A program made the position numbers and the translations under genes. Shown in pieces: positions 56,104 through 64,000 of a stretch of DNA of 64,000 nt. Every line of letters begins with the position of its first letter. Position 1 is the stretch's first letter. The notes beneath the pieces are model-generated. The model had not been told where the DNA came from. It saw nothing but the letters and a program-made list of their open reading frames with translations, and did no database searches. Source of the stretch: Nocardioides sp. 503 (GTDB lineage: Bacteria; Actinomycetota; Actinomycetes; Propionibacteriales; Nocardioidaceae); contig NZ_SPUI01000008.1 of assembly GCF_004522095.1 (NCBI RefSeq), positions 1 to 64,000 of the forward strand. The letters run 5' to 3'.

Positions 56104-57078
56104 ATGCGCGCCGGAGACGTCCTCGGTCGGGTCACCCTCGTGACCGGCAAGGAGGAGTTCCTCAACGAGCGCACCATCGCCGGCGTCCGGGCCGCGGTCC
56201 GTGCCCACGACCCCGAGGCCGAGCTCTCCGAGACCATGGCCTCCGACCTCACCCTCGGCACGCTGGGGGAGCTGTCCGCTCCGTCGCTGTTCTCCACCGT
56301 GCGCTGCGTCGTCGTCCGCAACCTCGAGCACCTGCCGGAGGAGTCGGTCGACGGGCTCCTGGGCTACGCCGCCGACCCGGCCGACGACGTCGCGCTGGTC
56401 CTGGCCCACGGTGGAGGCCAGAAGGGCTCGGGCGTGCTCACTAAGCTGCGCAAGCTGGCCGGCGTCAGCGAGTCCAAGTCAGACGAGCTGCGCCCCTCGG
56501 AGTTCGCCGGCTTCGTGACCCACGAGGTCCGCCAGCTCGGCTCGGCCATCGACCAGGAGGCGGCGTCGTTCCTGGTCACGGCCGTCGGCCACGACCTGCG
56601 CTCGCTCTCGGCCGCCGCCCACCAGCTCACCAACGACTTCGTCGGCCAGCCGCTCACCGTCGAGCGGGTCAAGCAGTACTTCGGGGGCCGGGCCGAGGCC
56701 AAGTCCTTCGCGGTGGCCGACGCCGCCTTCTCGGGCAAGCGGCAAGCCGCGCTCGAGGAGCTGCGCTGGGCGCTCGACGGCGGCACGGCCGCGGTGCTGG
56801 TGACCTCGGCCTTCGCCGGCAGCGCCCGCGGGCTGGCCCGCTACCAGGGTGCGGTGCGCGGCATGCGCGAGGCCGACCTGGCCCGCGAGGTCGGCGTGCC
56901 CCCGTGGAAGCTGCGCTCCCTGCGCGACCAGTCCCGCGGCTGGTCCGAGACCGGGCTGTCGCGGGTGATCCGGGCGGTGGCCAAGGCCGACGCCGACATC
57001 AAGGGCGCCGCCAGCGACCCCTCCTACACCCTCGAGCGACTCGTCCTCACCGTCACCGCCCTGCGCGACCACCGCTGA
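56104..57078 (+). CDS. holA: DNA polymerase III subunit delta
   Basis: 324 residues. The start MRAGDVLGRVTLVTGKEEFLNERTIAGVRAAVRAHDPEAEL and the segments LFSTVRCVVVRNLEHLPEE and GVPPWKLRSLRDQSRGW identify the clamp-loader delta subunit, which opens the sliding clamp. It follows comEC by 52 bp, a common actinobacterial order (comEA-comEC-holA, then rpsT on the other strand). TGGGAGG lies about 9 nt before the ATG. Confidence 0.95.
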   Translation: MRAGDVLGRVTLVTGKEEFLNERTIAGVRAAVRAHDPEAELSETMASDLTLGTLGELSAPSLFSTVRCVVVRNLEHLPEESVDGLLGYAADPADDVALVLAHGGGQKGSGVLTKLRKLAGVSESKSDELRPSEFAGFVTHEVRQLGSAIDQEAASFLVTAVGHDLRSLSAAAHQLTNDFVGQPLTVERVKQYFGGRAEAKSFAVADAAFSGKRQAALEELRWALDGGTAAVLVTSAFAGSARGLARYQGAVRGMREADLAREVGVPPWKLRSLRDQSRGWSETGLSRVIRAVAKADADIKGAASDPSYTLERLVLTVTALRDHR

Positions 57079-57109
57079 CCGCCCCGCCTCGCGCTGAGCC
57101 CGCCGTGAC

Positions 57110-57174
57110 GGGTAGTCCCTGACGATCGTGTCGCGAAATGCGCGTGTCGATGACACGAACGTCAGGGACTACCC
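57110..57174. repeat. Two-tier inverted repeat between holA and rpsT
   Basis: Perfect 15-bp outer arms GGGTAGTCCCTGACG (57110-57124) and CGTCAGGGACTACCC (57160-57174), with inner arms CGTGTC (57127-57132) and GACACG (57152-57157). The loop holds a further CGTGTCG copy. It lies 31 bp after holA and could terminate it, but its length and two-tier form match the other palindromes at 35.5 and 52.5 kb. Confidence 0.75.
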
Positions 57175-57210
57175 CGCCGGTCCGGCCCGCAGCAACGCCC
57201 GGAAATGACA

Positions 57211-57241
57211 CTGACCCGCCCGAGGAACTCGGACGGGTCAG
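57211..57241 (-). terminator. rpsT terminator hairpin
   Basis: CTGACCCGCCCGAG pairs with CTCGGACGGGTCAG across GAA with one mismatch, 13 bp after the rpsT stop; on the minus strand it is followed by TGTCATTTCC. The outer CTGACCCG/CGGGTCAG stem is the one also used after etfA and after the AraC gene. Confidence 0.7.
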
Positions 57242-57254
57242 GAGAGGACGCGGG

Positions 57255-57515
57255 TCAGAGCGACGCGGCCTTCTTGAAGATCGAGGACTTGCGGTTGGCG
57301 GCCTGGTTCTTGTGGATGACGCCCTTGGAGGCGGCCTTGTCCAGCTTGCGGGCGGCGTCGCGGCTCAGGGCGATGGCCTGGTCCTTGTCGCCGGCCTCGG
57401 CAGCCTCGCGGAACTTGCGCACGACGGTCTTGAGGTTGCTCTTGACCGCCTTGTTGCGCTCGTGCGCCTTCTCGTTCTGCTTGTTGCGCTTGATCTGGCT
57501 CTTGATGTTCGCCAC
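57255..57515 (-). CDS. rpsT: 30S ribosomal protein S20
   Basis: 86 residues, highly typical: MANIKSQIKRNKQNEKAHERNKAVKSNLKTVVRKF, Lys-rich throughout, and ending NRKSSIFKKAASL. It binds 16S rRNA. Convergent to holA. A TAATCT box upstream on the minus strand (near 57600) may be its -10. Confidence 0.98.
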   Translation of the reverse strand: MANIKSQIKRNKQNEKAHERNKAVKSNLKTVVRKFREAAEAGDKDQAIALSRDAARKLDKAASKGVIHKNQAANRKSSIFKKAASL

Positions 57516-57652
57516 AGGTGTGCCTTCGTCTCCGGGTGGATGCTGTCTCAGGTCTGGTGTGCGGTCGGCGCAGGTGCTGCCGGATCACGCGACGGACAAG
57601 ATTAGCAGCGCGCCGCTCGGCCACCCAAATCCGCCGTCGCGACCGCGCCCGG

Positions 57653-58600
57653 TCACCAGCCTCGCCGCTCGCAGAGCCACTCCCAGACCACCTCACCCTG
57701 CCAGCGCTGCGCCTCGCGCAGGTGCGGCGAGGTGGGCGGGACCGGCTCGTCGCCCTGCTTGAGGAAGTACGCCGCCAGCAGCGCCAGCACGATGTCCACG
57801 TGCTCCGCGGGCACCTCGGCGGTCAGCGGCGCCGCGGCCAGCGCGGCGTCGACGTCGACGCCGTCGCCGCGCGGTCCGATCATCAGGAAGACCGTGTCGA
57901 GCCAGGCGGCGCCGACCACCGGCCAGTTCCAGTCGCACAGCAGGGCCGTGCCGTCGGGCCGGACCAGGATGTTGTCGTCGCGCACGTCGGTGTGCACCAG
58001 CGTGCTGCCCGAGGTGACGTCGGCGAAGCGCGCGGCCAGCGCCGCGGCCTCCTCGAGGTGCGGCAGGTCGGGGCGCGTGGCCCGCACGTGGTCCCAGTAG
58101 CCGGGGAAGTCGGCGAACTCCACCGCGAACAGGTCCAGGTCCAGCCCGGCGGGCGCCGGCGTCAGCGCCTGGGCGGCCCGCTGGAGCATCGCCACGGACG
58201 CCTCGAGGTCGGCGGGGCGCCAGGGTCGGCGCGGGTTGCGCGCCTCGACGTGCTCCAGACCCAGGACCACCCAGTCGTCGGCGTCGTGCACCCACAGCAG
58301 CCGCGGTGCCGGCGCGGAGGCCGGGATCGCCGCGAGCTTGCGCGCCTCCTCGCGGTAGGAGTGCGCGAACATCCGCTGCGCCTTGGCCGAGGCGGCCTTC
58401 ACGAAGTGGCGCGAGCCGTCCTGGCAGGTGAGCACGGAGGCGAAGCCCGGGGTGAAGCCGGCGCCCTGCGAGCGCGCGTCGACCACGGGGGAGCCGCAGC
58501 GCCGCTCCACGAGGGCGCGCACCAGGGGCGGCAGGTGCGCCCACTCGAGGCGTCGCGCGGTCCGGCCGTGGGGGAGGGGGGACGGGATCACGCCGCTCAT
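57653..58600 (-). CDS. Aminoglycoside phosphotransferase-family (APH) kinase-like protein
   Basis: 315 residues. APH/kinase-like fold with HFVKAASAKAQRMFAHSYREEARKL (ATP-binding Lys and Glu helix), the catalytic loop STLVHTDVRDDNILVRPDGTALLCDWNWPVVGAAWLDTVFLMI, where HTDVRDDN replaces the usual HGDLHxxN, and the metal Asp in CDWNWP. The substrate is unknown; such genes are common in actinobacteria and mostly not resistance genes. ATG at 58600 lies directly against GGGAGG; the GTG at 58591, nine bases further, fits the ribosome binding site better and may be the true start. Divergent from lepA. Confidence 0.85.
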   Translation of the reverse strand: MSGVIPSPLPHGRTARRLEWAHLPPLVRALVERRCGSPVVDARSQGAGFTPGFASVLTCQDGSRHFVKAASAKAQRMFAHSYREEARKLAAIPASAPAPRLLWVHDADDWVVLGLEHVEARNPRRPWRPADLEASVAMLQRAAQALTPAPAGLDLDLFAVEFADFPGYWDHVRATRPDLPHLEEAAALAARFADVTSGSTLVHTDVRDDNILVRPDGTALLCDWNWPVVGAAWLDTVFLMIGPRGDGVDVDAALAAAPLTAEVPAEHVDIVLALLAAYFLKQGDEPVPPTSPHLREAQRWQGEVVWEWLCERRGW

Positions 58601-58661
58601 CCTCCCGGCACGGGCAAACGGATTCTCACTCCCACCCACCGGCATGGGAGGATCGGGCATC

Positions 58662-60542
<1,881 letters not shown>

Positions 60543-60618
60543 CGCGGCTCACGCTGCGCGCGGCGTCACCTCGTGAGAGCCCGCTCGTTCTGCCAGGAGT
60601 AGGACGGCCAGCAGCGGG

Positions 60619-60624
60619 TACGTT
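60619..60624 (+). promoter_or_regulatory. -10 box TACGTT upstream of the cupin-like gene
   Basis: TACGTT lies 7 nt before an in-frame GTG at 60632 and 79 nt before the ATG at 60704. It supports either a leaderless longer protein or a 72-nt leader. Confidence 0.45.
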
Positions 60625-60703
60625 GGAGCACGTGACCGGTCGGTCCGACCGTCCGTCACGTCCGCACGAGGGTCCTGGGGGGCCTCACATCTATGGGGGA
60701 TCC

Positions 60704-61588
60704 ATGAGCACGACATCGCACGACACCATCGGTCCGCAGGTCGACCGCACGTTCCAGCAGCAGCTGGCCAGCCGGACGCCCACGCGCTTCCGCCACAACC
60801 TGGCCGGGCACCCGCTGCTCACGCTCGACGCCATCGCCGACCTGGGCGCCGAGCTGCCGCCGGCGTCCGTCTCCGCCGAGATCGGCGACAAGCCGCTGGC
60901 GGCCGGCTCCGCCGAGAGCGTCGCCGTCACGGTCGACGACATCGCGACCCAGATCCGCGACATCGCGGTCAACAGCTCGTGGTTCACGCTGCTGCACATC
61001 CAGCAGGCCGACCGCTACCAGGTGCTCATCGACGAGATCATCGACGGCATGGCCGCGACCTCGGGCCTGCCCGCCGCCAGCCTGCGCCGCCGGATGGGCT
61101 TCCTGTTCGCGAGCTCGCCGCAGGCGGTCACCGCCGCGCACTTCGACATCGAGCACAGCTTCTGCATGCAGCTGCAGGGCACCCGCCTGCTGGGCTTCGG
61201 CAAGTTCGCCGACGAGGAGCAGCGCGCCCGCCACATCAAGTCGTACTGGAACGGCGACTTCGGCCGCTTCGACACGCTGCCCGAGGTCACCGCGGAGTAC
61301 GAGATCGGGCCGGGCGACGGCTGCTACATCCCGCCCTACACCCCGCACTGGATCAAGAACTACGACAAGACGTCGCTGTCGATGACCGTCACCTTCTTCA
61401 ACGACGACAACGAGGGCGAGTCGCTGGTGCAGGCCTTCAACACCAAGGTGGAGAAGCTCGGCGTCAGCCCTCAGCCCTACGGCCGGTCCTCGGGCCGCGA
61501 CCGCGCCAAGGTCGGCTTCATGAAGGCCTACGGCGGCGCCAAGCGGCGGCTCGGTCTCGGAGGGTCCGGAAGCGTCGGTTCCCACTGA
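60704..61588 (+). CDS. Cupin-like (JmjC/Cupin_8-type) protein
   Basis: 294 residues. A double-stranded beta-helix with a possible Fe(II) site is visible: HFDIEHSFCMQLQGTRLLGFGKF (HxD) and a distal His in GDGCYIPPYTPHWIKNYDKTSLSMTVTFF. Together these fit 2-oxoglutarate-dependent oxygenases of the Cupin_8 group. The N-terminal 100 residues carry HNLAGHPLLTLDAIADLGAELPP, as in other bacterial members. The substrate is unknown. ATG at 60704 has GGGGGA upstream; an in-frame GTG at 60632 placed 7 nt after TACGTT would add 24 residues. Its last 71 bp overlap the convergent acetyltransferase gene. Confidence 0.82.
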   Translation: MSTTSHDTIGPQVDRTFQQQLASRTPTRFRHNLAGHPLLTLDAIADLGAELPPASVSAEIGDKPLAAGSAESVAVTVDDIATQIRDIAVNSSWFTLLHIQQADRYQVLIDEIIDGMAATSGLPAASLRRRMGFLFASSPQAVTAAHFDIEHSFCMQLQGTRLLGFGKFADEEQRARHIKSYWNGDFGRFDTLPEVTAEYEIGPGDGCYIPPYTPHWIKNYDKTSLSMTVTFFNDDNEGESLVQAFNTKVEKLGVSPQPYGRSSGRDRAKVGFMKAYGGAKRRLGLGGSGSVGSH

Positions 61589-62576
61589 CCGCTGCGCCCC
61601 AGCCGGCCACCACGGCCCGGCCGAGGAGGCCGTGGCCCACGCGCAGCCTCAGCACCGTCCGGGAGTGGTCGGCGAACGACGCCTTGTAGGCCTCGTCGCC
61701 GCGCAGCATGTCCAGCTCCCGGGCACCGGCCGCGTGGGCGTCCACGATCACGCGGTGCAGCAGCACGGTCCCCGCGCTGCGGTGCTCGTGGTCCAGCGAC
61801 CGCGCGACCTGGTAGAGGCTGAGCCGGGCGTCGCAGGTGAACGCGAGGGACACCGCCACGACCTCCTCGGGGGAGGCGAGCAGGTCGACGCGCGCCTCGT
61901 CGCGGGCCACCGCGGCGGTGAACGCCTCGGCGAGCGTCGGCAGCTGCTCGAGGAGCGGCCCCCGCCCGTCCCGGGTCTCGTGCAGCCGGCGCAGCTCGCC
62001 GAAGGCCGCCGGGAGGTCCGCCGGCGCCACCTGCGTGTGGACGTAGCCGTCCTCGGTCATGCGCCGATCCGCCTTGCGGGTGGCGCGGCGGAAGTTCGAG
62101 GAGCGCGACGCGAGGTAGTCGTCCTCGGTGAGCGGTTGGTACGGCGCCAGGTCGACCGGCGTCGCCGAGCCCGGCAGGGCGGCGGCGAGCCGCGATCCCT
62201 CGGCCAGCCCGACCAGGTCCAGGACGCGAGCGCCAGGCGCCGCGAACCAGCCCCGGATCGTCGCCTGCACGTCGCGCTCGCGTCCGGGGGCTGCGACCAG
62301 GTCGAGGTGGTCGGGGCACAGGACGCCCTGGCCGGCGAACCGGTAGCGCTCGACGCCCAGCAGGCGGTCCCGGACCAGGGCCACGCCGCCGAGCAGGCGG
62401 CCCTCCTCGAGGACGAGCAGGGTCACGCGCACGCGCCGGTCGGTGACCGACTCCAGCCACGAGGTGCGCAGGAACGGTGACGGAAGTGGCTGCTGTGACA
62501 CGAGTGAGTCCCACTCTGCGGCACGCGGACCCAGCTCGTCCACGACGAGCAGCGAGATCCCCCCGGTCGCCGGCAC
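61518..62576 (-). CDS. FemAB/BioF2-like GNAT acyltransferase
   Basis: 352 residues. The double-GNAT architecture of Acetyltransf_6 proteins is apparent: LVVDELGPRAAEWDSLVSQQPLPSPFLRTSWLESV near the start, SSNFRRATRKADRRMTEDGYVHTQV in the middle, and SLYQVARSLDHEHRSAGTVLLHRVIVDAHAAGARELDMLRGDEAYKASF near the end. This group transfers acyl or aminoacyl groups and is often found near cell-wall polysaccharide genes (for example cellulose or exopolysaccharide biosynthesis). GTG start at 62576. The 71-bp tail-to-tail overlap with the cupin-like gene is longer than usual. Confidence 0.85.
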   Translation of the reverse strand: MPATGGISLLVVDELGPRAAEWDSLVSQQPLPSPFLRTSWLESVTDRRVRVTLLVLEEGRLLGGVALVRDRLLGVERYRFAGQGVLCPDHLDLVAAPGRERDVQATIRGWFAAPGARVLDLVGLAEGSRLAAALPGSATPVDLAPYQPLTEDDYLASRSSNFRRATRKADRRMTEDGYVHTQVAPADLPAAFGELRRLHETRDGRGPLLEQLPTLAEAFTAAVARDEARVDLLASPEEVVAVSLAFTCDARLSLYQVARSLDHEHRSAGTVLLHRVIVDAHAAGARELDMLRGDEAYKASFADHSRTVLRLRVGHGLLGRAVVAGWGAAVSGNRRFRTLRDRAAAWRRRRPS

Positions 62577-62640
62577 GGGACGACCCTAGTCGGCATCCGG
62601 CGACGTGACACTGACCACCACGCTCTCGACGCCCGCGGGG

Positions 62641-62669
62641 TGGTGACGAGGCGCTCGCCGACCTATGGT
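62641..62669 (+). promoter_or_regulatory. Probable promoter TGGTGA-17-TATGGT
   Basis: TATGGT (62664-62669) is a good -10 box, and TGGTGA (62641-62646) is a weak -35 at 17 bp. The start would be near 62676, giving a leader of about 70 nt before the ATG at 62745. Confidence 0.4.
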
Positions 62670-62744
62670 GTAAGGAGCTAGAAGGTCTATCCGCGCACCC
62701 TGGGTGCCGCGACTCGACCTACCGACTGGGGGGAACAGAAAGCA

Positions 62745-63494
62745 ATGTCCGACGACACGACCACGCACGAGCAGCCGTCGATGATCCGACGCGCTGCCAC
62801 ACCGTCCGAGCAGGTCACGCCATCCGCGGAGACCACGCCGACGGCCGAGGCCGCAGCACCGATCGCGTCCACCGAGGCGCTCGCCGCGCCGGCCGCGCCG
62901 GCCGCGGAGGCCATCACACCCGCGGAGACGCCCGCCGCAGGCCCGTCCACCGCCGGTGAGCGCGCCAAGGCGCTGCGCCAGACCCTGAGCGGGCTGCGCG
63001 AGGTCGATGCGCTCCGCGCCGAGGCCAACCGCATCAAGGAGCAGGCGACCGCCGAGGCCGACCAGATCCTGACGCAGGCGCAGGCGCTGTCCACCGAGAT
63101 GCGCGTCGAGGCCATCGACGAGGCCGCCGAGATCGTCTCTCGCGCCCACGCCGAGGCCGACGGCGTCCGGCAGCGCACCGAGGACGCCCTGGGCGAGCTC
63201 CGCGCGGGCTTCCAGGACGTCGAGAGCCACCTCCAGGTGGCCCTCCGCTCGGTGGGCTCCATGCTCGGCACGCTCGAGGGCGTCCGCACCGAGCCCGCTC
63301 CGGCTCCGGCTCCGGCTCCCGCACCGTCGTCGATGCTGCCCGAGGTCGTGGCGCCCGAGCAGTACGCCCCTGAGCGCACCGCCGAGACGCAGGTCGTGCC
63401 GCACGACACGGCCTACCTCCAGCGTGAGGACCGCCGCGACGACCAGGGCGCCCGTCCGCTCGGATGGCTCTTCCGCGCCAGCTCGCAGGCCTGA
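62745..63494 (+). CDS. Coiled-coil, Ala/Pro-rich protein (DivIVA-like pattern)
   Basis: 249 residues. The N-terminal 75 residues are Ala/Thr/Pro/Glu-rich and disordered. Residues about 75-185 form a continuous helix with heptad character (ERAKALRQTLSGLREVDALRAEANRIKEQATAEADQILTQAQALSTEMRVEAIDEAAEIVSRAHAEADGVRQRTEDALGEL). The C-terminus has a PAPAPAPAPAP run and a short basic/aromatic tail (RPLGWLFRASSQA). It resembles DivIVA/Wag31-type or cell-division coiled-coil proteins without the DivIVA N-terminal lipid-binding motif. Function unknown. GGGGGGA lies about 10 nt before the ATG. Confidence 0.8.
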   Translation: MSDDTTTHEQPSMIRRAATPSEQVTPSAETTPTAEAAAPIASTEALAAPAAPAAEAITPAETPAAGPSTAGERAKALRQTLSGLREVDALRAEANRIKEQATAEADQILTQAQALSTEMRVEAIDEAAEIVSRAHAEADGVRQRTEDALGELRAGFQDVESHLQVALRSVGSMLGTLEGVRTEPAPAPAPAPAPSSMLPEVVAPEQYAPERTAETQVVPHDTAYLQREDRRDDQGARPLGWLFRASSQA

Positions 63495-63519
63495 TCCGCG
63501 CCTGAGAGCCCGGCCCGGT

Positions 63520-63556
63520 CCGAGGAGCCCGGCCCCGACCGGGCCGGGCTCCTCGG
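63520..63556. terminator. Bidirectional terminator hairpin
   Basis: CCGAGGAGCCCGGCCC (63520-63535) pairs perfectly with GGGCCGGGCTCCTCGG (63541-63556) across a 5-nt loop: a 16-bp GC stem between two convergent genes, 26 bp and 4 bp from their stops. Confidence 0.75.
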
Positions 63557-63560
63557 TCGC

Positions 63561-64000
63561 TCAGGACCGGCAGTCCGGCTCGGGGTGCGCCACGTCCTCG
63601 CCGACCGGGTAGGCCACCACCGAGTCGACCGTGGTGCCCGCCGGCAGCGGGTGGTAGAGCTGCATCTGGATGCGGCGGGGCACACCCGGCGCGAAGCACG
63701 TCCACCGGCCCGACACCACGGCGATGAACTCGCCGTCCGGCCCGTCGAGGAACGCCTGCGCGATGGCCTGGCGCACCGGGCTCGCGGGCGTCGTGACGTC
63801 GGCGACGACCACGGCGCCCAGGGTGTTGGCGGTCAGCGCCACCGGGGCGCCGCGCATCGCCGGGACCGGCTCGGTCTTGCCGCTGCGCCAGGCCACGTCG
63901 CGGTAGTTGACCTCGACCTCCGCCACCTGCCCGGCGTCGACGCCCACGTCGAAGTAGAAGCCGTACTCCGCGTCCGGCTGGAGGTCGTAGACCGTGCAGC
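63561..64000 (-). CDS. Hypothetical protein, 5' end outside window
   Basis: The frame is open to base 64000, so the start lies beyond the window; 146 codons are visible including the stop. The sequence (CTVYDLQPDAEYGFYFDVGVDAGQVAEVEVNYRDVAWRSGKTEPVPAMRG ... FLDGPDGEFIAVVSGRWTCFAPGVPRRIQMQLYHPLP ... HPEPDCRS) is beta-rich with cysteines that suggest an exported protein. No family recognised. An internal GTG at 63947 would be a possible but less likely start. Confidence 0.65.
   Translation of the reverse strand, partial: CTVYDLQPDAEYGFYFDVGVDAGQVAEVEVNYRDVAWRSGKTEPVPAMRGAPVALTANTLGAVVVADVTTPASPVRQAIAQAFLDGPDGEFIAVVSGRWTCFAPGVPRRIQMQLYHPLPAGTTVDSVVAYPVGEDVAHPEPDCRS

Noticed and set aside
58644..58646. 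ATG as lepA start
   Set aside because: Possible, but it has no ribosome binding site, while GTG at 58662 has GGAGGA upstream; kept as an alternative only.

Overview
The window is chromosomal DNA from a high-GC actinobacterium. The best guess is Nocardioides or a close relative in the Nocardioidaceae. The grounds are about 70% GC, pervasive GTG starts, a DUF222/HNH (13E12-type) protein at the left edge, the GlgE-type glycogen pathway, many TANNNT -10 boxes placed 6-7 nt before start codons (leaderless mRNAs), and a family of palindromic repeats parked against stop codons. I see no prophage, IS element, CRISPR array or rRNA.

Layout. 1-9.06 kb: an HNH protein fragment, a CoA-transferase/hydrolase, a secreted EEP-fold hydrolase, a thioredoxin-TPR chaperone-like protein, an EI24 membrane protein, a divergent LysR/EamA pair, and a permease with a universal stress protein. 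9.07-26.07 kb: an alpha-glucan block. A translationally coupled operon glgE-treS-mak-glgB runs on the minus strand and is followed by a NUDIX gene. glgP (plus) and glgX (minus) converge further right, and a large secreted M36 metallopeptidase lies between the two halves. 26.2-33.6 kb: an enoyl-CoA hydratase, etfBA, proA, then a chain of membrane and NAD genes (CDP-alcohol phosphotransferase, DedA/VTT-like protein, a 52-residue membrane protein, nadD, rsfS, histidine phosphatase) ending at tRNA-Ala(GGC).

33.8-49.0 kb is the accessory-looking part. It starts with a divergent MFS/ArsR pair sharing two matched operators and a remarkable 230-bp palindrome field. After that come CoA-ester and oxidation genes: a thioesterase, a FadD19-like acyl-CoA synthetase with a KstR-type site, a Baeyer-Villiger-type monooxygenase with an acetoacetate-decarboxylase-like partner and a divergent AraC regulator, a secreted alkaline phosphatase, and a four-gene SDR/SCCPDH/FadD/SDR set divergent from a TetR regulator. 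The TetR intergenic region and the fadD upstream region carry the same TTGACNNCTGTCAA element.

49.0-64 kb is core: leuS behind a leucine leader peptide and intrinsic terminator (a probable ribosome-mediated attenuator), DegV, the competence genes comEA-comEC, holA, rpsT, a phosphotransferase and lepA. A cupin-like protein, a FemAB-like acetyltransferase, a coiled-coil protein and a truncated secreted protein complete the window.

No wholly new enzyme system is obvious. The most novel material is regulatory: the leuS attenuator, the leaderless promoter set, the mutually exclusive hairpins at 35.5 kb and the matched operators.
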